DNA of 64,000 bases, taken from positions 1,240,001-1,304,000 of the forward strand of contig NZ_CP101456.1 of NCBI RefSeq assembly GCF_024362485.1, given 5' to 3'. The notes below the pieces were generated by a model. It saw only the letters and a program-made list of their open reading frames with translations, had not been told where the DNA came from and made no database searches. This DNA is from Natronobeatus ordinarius. GTDB taxonomy: Archaea > Halobacteriota > Halobacteria > Halobacteriales > Natrialbaceae. Position 1 is the first letter of the stretch. The number at the start of each line of letters is the position of its first letter. A program made the translations under genes and the position numbers. This document shows positions 61,112 to 64,000 of the stretch, in pieces.

Positions 61112-62212
61112 TCAGTTCCCTCGCTTACAGATCTTCGCCGTCCGGATTCCGGAGTAGACGGGCTCGTCGTTCTGGTTGAACGCGATGTGCTCGAAGCGGA
61201 CGGTGCCGGCGACGTCGCCGTCGTTCTCGGACGACGTCCGAGAGCCAGTCGAGGTTTCCTCGACGCTGTCTTCCGCGTCGAGTACTCGAGTAAAGGCGTA
61301 GACGGTGTCGCCGGGCGTGACGAAGGTGTGGAACGTCTCGTCGTCGAAGCCGACCTCGCGGTAGGTCTGTTCGTCGGAACGCGCGTGACCCAGTGCGGTC
61401 GAGCGGGTCACGTCGCCGTACGTGACGATGTCGCCCGAGGGCGAGTCGGCCATCACGTCGAGGTTGTGATGTTGTTTCGCCGTGTTGAGCGTCGACAGCG
61501 GCAGGTAGGCGACGGTGACGTCGTCCTGGCTGCGCCCGCGCTCGTGGCGGTAAGCGACGGCGGCGTCTCGACCCGCTGCTTCCTCTAACGCCTCGACGAA
61601 GTCTTCGAAGTAGCCGCCGTCGGGATTGATGAACTCCGCGGGGAGCCCCTCGTCTTCCTCTTCGTCGGCGTTCTCGACTGCACCTCCATCAGTTTCGAGG
61701 GGCTTTCGCCGCGGGATCATGTTCGTGCGCTCGTACGAACACAGTACTTCGCCGGTTTCGGCGTCCTTCCCGCGGGTTCGCCAGGAGACGATGCCGTAGT
61801 TCGGGCGGGAACTCGAGGAGGCCTTGTTGACGACCTCGCTTTCGACGTGGAGTTCGGTTCCCGTGTAGACCGCGTCGGTCGGGAACCGGACGTCGGTGCG
61901 TCCGAGGAAGTAGCCGCCTTTCTCGCTCAAGTCCTCGACGGTGATGCCGAGGGTGGCGGCGGTGAGGTAGTCGGGGTGGACGGGAGGTTCCTCGAAGCCA
62001 CGCGCCTCGGCGGCGTCCTGGCGCCAGTAGGCGGGGTCGTGGTTGAGCGTCTGGCTCATCCACGCTTCGTTGCCGTGGCGGGTGAGCGTCAGACCGGGGT
62101 CGTGGTCGATCACCTGGCCCTCCTCGAAGTCCTCGAAGCAGTTGCCCTTCGCTTTGGTCTCGGCCTGTTCAAGCGCCTGTGTGAACGTATCTGGATCTGT
62201 CCAATCAGTCAT
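61112..62212 (-). CDS. mch: Mesaconyl-CoA hydratase (MaoC-like, double hot-dog)
   Basis: A 366-residue protein of two MaoC-like halves. The first has GNCFEDFEEGQVIDHDPGLT; the second has the region with STALGHARSDEQTYREVGFD. Mesaconyl-CoA hydratase adds water to give beta-methylmalyl-CoA, the substrate of the neighbouring lyase. It overlaps the upstream methylaspartate ammonia-lyase gene by 8 nt. An acidic insertion (NADEEEDEGLPAEF) separates the halves. Confidence 0.9.
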   Translation of the reverse strand: MTDWTDPDTFTQALEQAETKAKGNCFEDFEEGQVIDHDPGLTLTRHGNEAWMSQTLNHDPAYWRQDAAEARGFEEPPVHPDYLTAATLGITVEDLSEKGGYFLGRTDVRFPTDAVYTGTELHVESEVVNKASSSSRPNYGIVSWRTRGKDAETGEVLCSYERTNMIPRRKPLETDGGAVENADEEEDEGLPAEFINPDGGYFEDFVEALEEAAGRDAAVAYRHERGRSQDDVTVAYLPLSTLNTAKQHHNLDVMADSPSGDIVTYGDVTRSTALGHARSDEQTYREVGFDDETFHTFVTPGDTVYAFTRVLDAEDSVEETSTGSRTSSENDGDVAGTVRFEHIAFNQNDEPVYSGIRTAKICKRGN

Positions 62213-63479
62213 CTGCAGTCACCTCGTCTTCGATCTCGCGTCGCTCGCGTGCGCGGCGAGCGACCGTGCGGCGCATCTCGTTTTCGACGATCATGTAGCC
62301 TTCGTCGAAGCCCATGCCGGGTTTCGCGAGCACCTGTGCGGCGTTCGTCGCGAGCGCGACGTGAGCGCAGGCGCGTGCGGACGTCTCGGTCTCGTTGCAA
62401 GTGCCGCCGAGGTAGGCGCGGGTGTCGGTTCCGTCACAGTACTGGACGGCTCGGGCGCTGCGCTGGATGCCCCCGAGGTCCGGCGTCTTCACCTGGACCA
62501 CGTCGGCGGCGCCCGCGTCGACGAACGCTTGCACGTCCGCGAAGGTGTTACACCACTCGTCGGCGACGAGGTCGACGCCGACGCCGGCCTCGGCGAGGCC
62601 ATCACGTAGTTCACACATCGCCTCGATCTGTGCCTCGCGATCGCCGACGTCCATCGGGCCCTCGATCTGGATCGGCAGGGGGCCAGCGGCGTCCTCGAGT
62701 GCGGCGAAGTAGTCGACGACCTCGGGGCGGTCGTACGGCGCACTGAAGATCTCGCCGATCATGCCGTAGACGTCGATGTGGAGACGGGGCTCGTAGCCGT
62801 CGGGGCCGAGTTCCGCAGAGCGGGAGACCAGCCACTCGACGTACTCGAGCAGCGTCTCGCCGTCCGAACCGATCTTCTCCTCGGCGTTGATCAGTCCGTG
62901 GGGCAGAACGGGGACGCCTTTGACGAACATCTTCTCGGCGTTGACGTAGCGGTCGTCGCCACTCTGGCCGAACACGGGGATGGGTTCGGTGGCGGGTTCG
63001 GTCCCGAGTTCGTCGGCCAGAACGTCCGTCCGGGTCGTCCCCTCAGCTTCAGCGGCCGCGGCGAGCAACGCCTGGGAGACGCCGTAGCGGATCGCCGTGT
63101 GTAAGCGATCGCCCTCGACGTCCAGCTCCTCGAGCAGTTCGGCGTTCTCGAGGAAGTCCGCTGCATCGCGCCCGACGAGTTCCTCGGCGACCGGCCCCTC
63201 GACGACGGGGGCGTACTCCTCGGCCTGGAACAGTGGATCGCGTCCGCCGGCGCCCGAATACTGGACCGCAGCACAGTCGCCACGGACCACGGTGCCGTCG
63301 GCGAGTTCGAGTTCGACGAGCAGGGCCTCCCCGGCCTGGCGGATCGAGTCGAAGCCGTCGGTGACGGGCTCGCCCACGTAGGCGAAGCCGTCCTGGCTCG
63401 CGCCCCCCTTGATCGCGCGCTGATCGTCGAAGTAAAAGCCCGAGAAGCCGGGCGTGGCGTGGACGCCCTCAATCCGCAT
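62205..63479 (-). CDS. mal: Methylaspartate ammonia-lyase
   Basis: A 424-residue enolase-superfamily enzyme that removes ammonia from 3-methylaspartate to give mesaconate. It starts RIEGVHATPGFSGFYFDDQ. Conserved blocks are LHIDVYGMIGEIF, PIQIEGPMDVGDREAQIE, VDLVADEWCNTFADV (metal ligand), and VVQVKTPDLGGIQ with the catalytic lysine. The ATG at 63479 lies 11 nt inside the preceding glmE gene. Its length agrees with the family (about 410-425). Confidence 0.95.
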   Translation of the reverse strand: MRIEGVHATPGFSGFYFDDQRAIKGGASQDGFAYVGEPVTDGFDSIRQAGEALLVELELADGTVVRGDCAAVQYSGAGGRDPLFQAEEYAPVVEGPVAEELVGRDAADFLENAELLEELDVEGDRLHTAIRYGVSQALLAAAAEAEGTTRTDVLADELGTEPATEPIPVFGQSGDDRYVNAEKMFVKGVPVLPHGLINAEEKIGSDGETLLEYVEWLVSRSAELGPDGYEPRLHIDVYGMIGEIFSAPYDRPEVVDYFAALEDAAGPLPIQIEGPMDVGDREAQIEAMCELRDGLAEAGVGVDLVADEWCNTFADVQAFVDAGAADVVQVKTPDLGGIQRSARAVQYCDGTDTRAYLGGTCNETETSARACAHVALATNAAQVLAKPGMGFDEGYMIVENEMRRTVARRARERREIEDEVTADD

Positions 63480-64000
63480 TGCCAACACCTCCGGCGCCGC
63501 GGCCACGGCCGCTGGGTCGGCCGATCAGTTTCCCGTCGCTGATCGCGTCGACGTCGTCGGCGACCATTCGGAACGACTGTTCGCGTCCCTCGGTTTCGGC
63601 TCGCTGGGAGAGGCGAGCCTTGTGGATCTCCTTGATCTCGTCGTCCATCTCGAGGTCGGCCCACTCGAAGATGCGAACCCGACCGTCGTCGTCTCGAGCC
63701 GGGAGCACCGAGCCCTGTGCGCTGTCGCTGGGGGCGAAGGGGACGTCGAGCGCGCCCGACTCGAAGGCCTTGATGGTGCCCCACGCGACGTCGCCGTCGC
63801 CGTGGTCGAGAATCGTCTCCATCAGGCAGTGGGTCTCGCGTTCGATCAGCTCCTGTTCCTCGTCGACGCCGTCGATGTCGATGTTCTGCTCGATCGCCAT
63901 ATCGATGATCTGTCTCGTCGTTCGCAAGCCGGCGGCGTTCGCCTCCATCGTCGGCACGCCCTGGAACTCCTGGGGAGATTTGGTGATGACCTTGTCGGGG
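63469..64000 (-). CDS. glmE: Methylaspartate (glutamate) mutase epsilon subunit, C-terminal part
   Basis: The C-terminal 176 residues of an adenosylcobalamin-dependent mutase subunit; its start lies beyond base 64000. The visible part begins PDKVITKSPQEFQGVPTMEA, followed by ANAAGLRTTRQIIDMAIEQ, and later ERETHCLMETILDHGDGDVA, which fits the GlmE TIM barrel. It interconverts L-glutamate and 3-methylaspartate with the small subunit GlmS, which is not in the window and is expected just upstream. It overlaps mal by 11 nt. Confidence 0.9.
   Translation of the reverse strand, partial: PDKVITKSPQEFQGVPTMEANAAGLRTTRQIIDMAIEQNIDIDGVDEEQELIERETHCLMETILDHGDGDVAWGTIKAFESGALDVPFAPSDSAQGSVLPARDDDGRVRIFEWADLEMDDEIKEIHKARLSQRAETEGREQSFRMVADDVDAISDGKLIGRPSGRGRGAGGVGNAD

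Overview
The window is chromosomal DNA of a halophilic archaeon (class Halobacteria). The evidence is very high GC with frequent CTCGAG, strongly acidic proteins (runs of Asp and Glu, very little Lys), Tat-type lipoproteins, several leaderless or near-leaderless promoters, and marker genes: archaeal FtsZ, GEK1-type D-aminoacyl-tRNA deacylase, phosphomevalonate decarboxylase, a HemAT-like transducer and the methylaspartate-cycle genes. The methylaspartate cycle and the general gene style fit the Natrialbales or Haloarculaceae, but no species is claimed. Most of the window is core genome with short spacers and many 4-11 nt gene overlaps.

Layout. 1-5061 (minus): a cell-surface polysaccharide or N-glycan operon with a Gfo/Idh dehydrogenase, a nucleotide-sugar dehydrogenase, a GT2 glycosyltransferase, a polysaccharide deacetylase and an alkaline-phosphatase-superfamily enzyme, all overlapping. 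5466-8374: topA and a DUF371 gene, then a six-unit 32-bp tandem repeat (8434-8625). 8667-19805: housekeeping and metabolism (phosphomevalonate decarboxylase, nth, enoyl-CoA hydratase family, PRC-barrel protein, amidohydrolase, CapA-like protein, two universal stress proteins, Nudix, a 36-residue membrane peptide, pyrBI, a KaiC-like protein without a P-loop). 19819-20698 is a small AT-richer patch with a lipoprotein gene and the tail of an IS200/IS605 tnpB. 20787-36884: mutY, FMN reductase, membrane proteins, ferredoxin, ftsZ, D-aminoacyl-tRNA deacylase, a Na+/Ca2+ exchanger, aroE, a pabB-pabA-pabC operon, a homing-endonuclease-associated-repeat protein, bluB and a uracil-DNA glycosylase. 37352-50936: ileS, a site-2 protease, prs, a HemAT-like transducer, a DJ-1/PfpI protein, a DHH phosphoesterase and others. 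51203-54567 (minus): a gap-pgk-kdgK sugar-catabolic operon with a palindrome next to its TATA box. 54813-58255: Zn-ribbon protein, Mrp/NBP35 ATPase, a second uracil-DNA glycosylase, and others. 58297-58811: tRNA-Ser(UGA) followed by an array of three hairpins built from copies of its own 3' end. 60019-64000 (minus): the methylaspartate-cycle operon (glmE, mal, mch, mcl), cut by the window edge.

The most unusual structures are non-coding: (i) the tRNA-Ser tail hairpin array; (ii) a 30-bp dispersed repeat with three same-orientation copies (22365, 34266, 37180), one of which is part of a roughly 100-bp element with inverted ends and another of which folds as a stem shared by two convergent genes; (iii) the 32-bp tandem repeat with two alternating variants; (iv) palindromes at the promoters of ftsZ and of gap-pgk-kdgK. 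The protein-coding content is mostly recognisable. Oddities include a RecA/KaiC-family protein lacking the Walker A lysine, a PabB with the anthranilate-synthase-type PIAGT motif, and a transducer with a divergent signalling tip.
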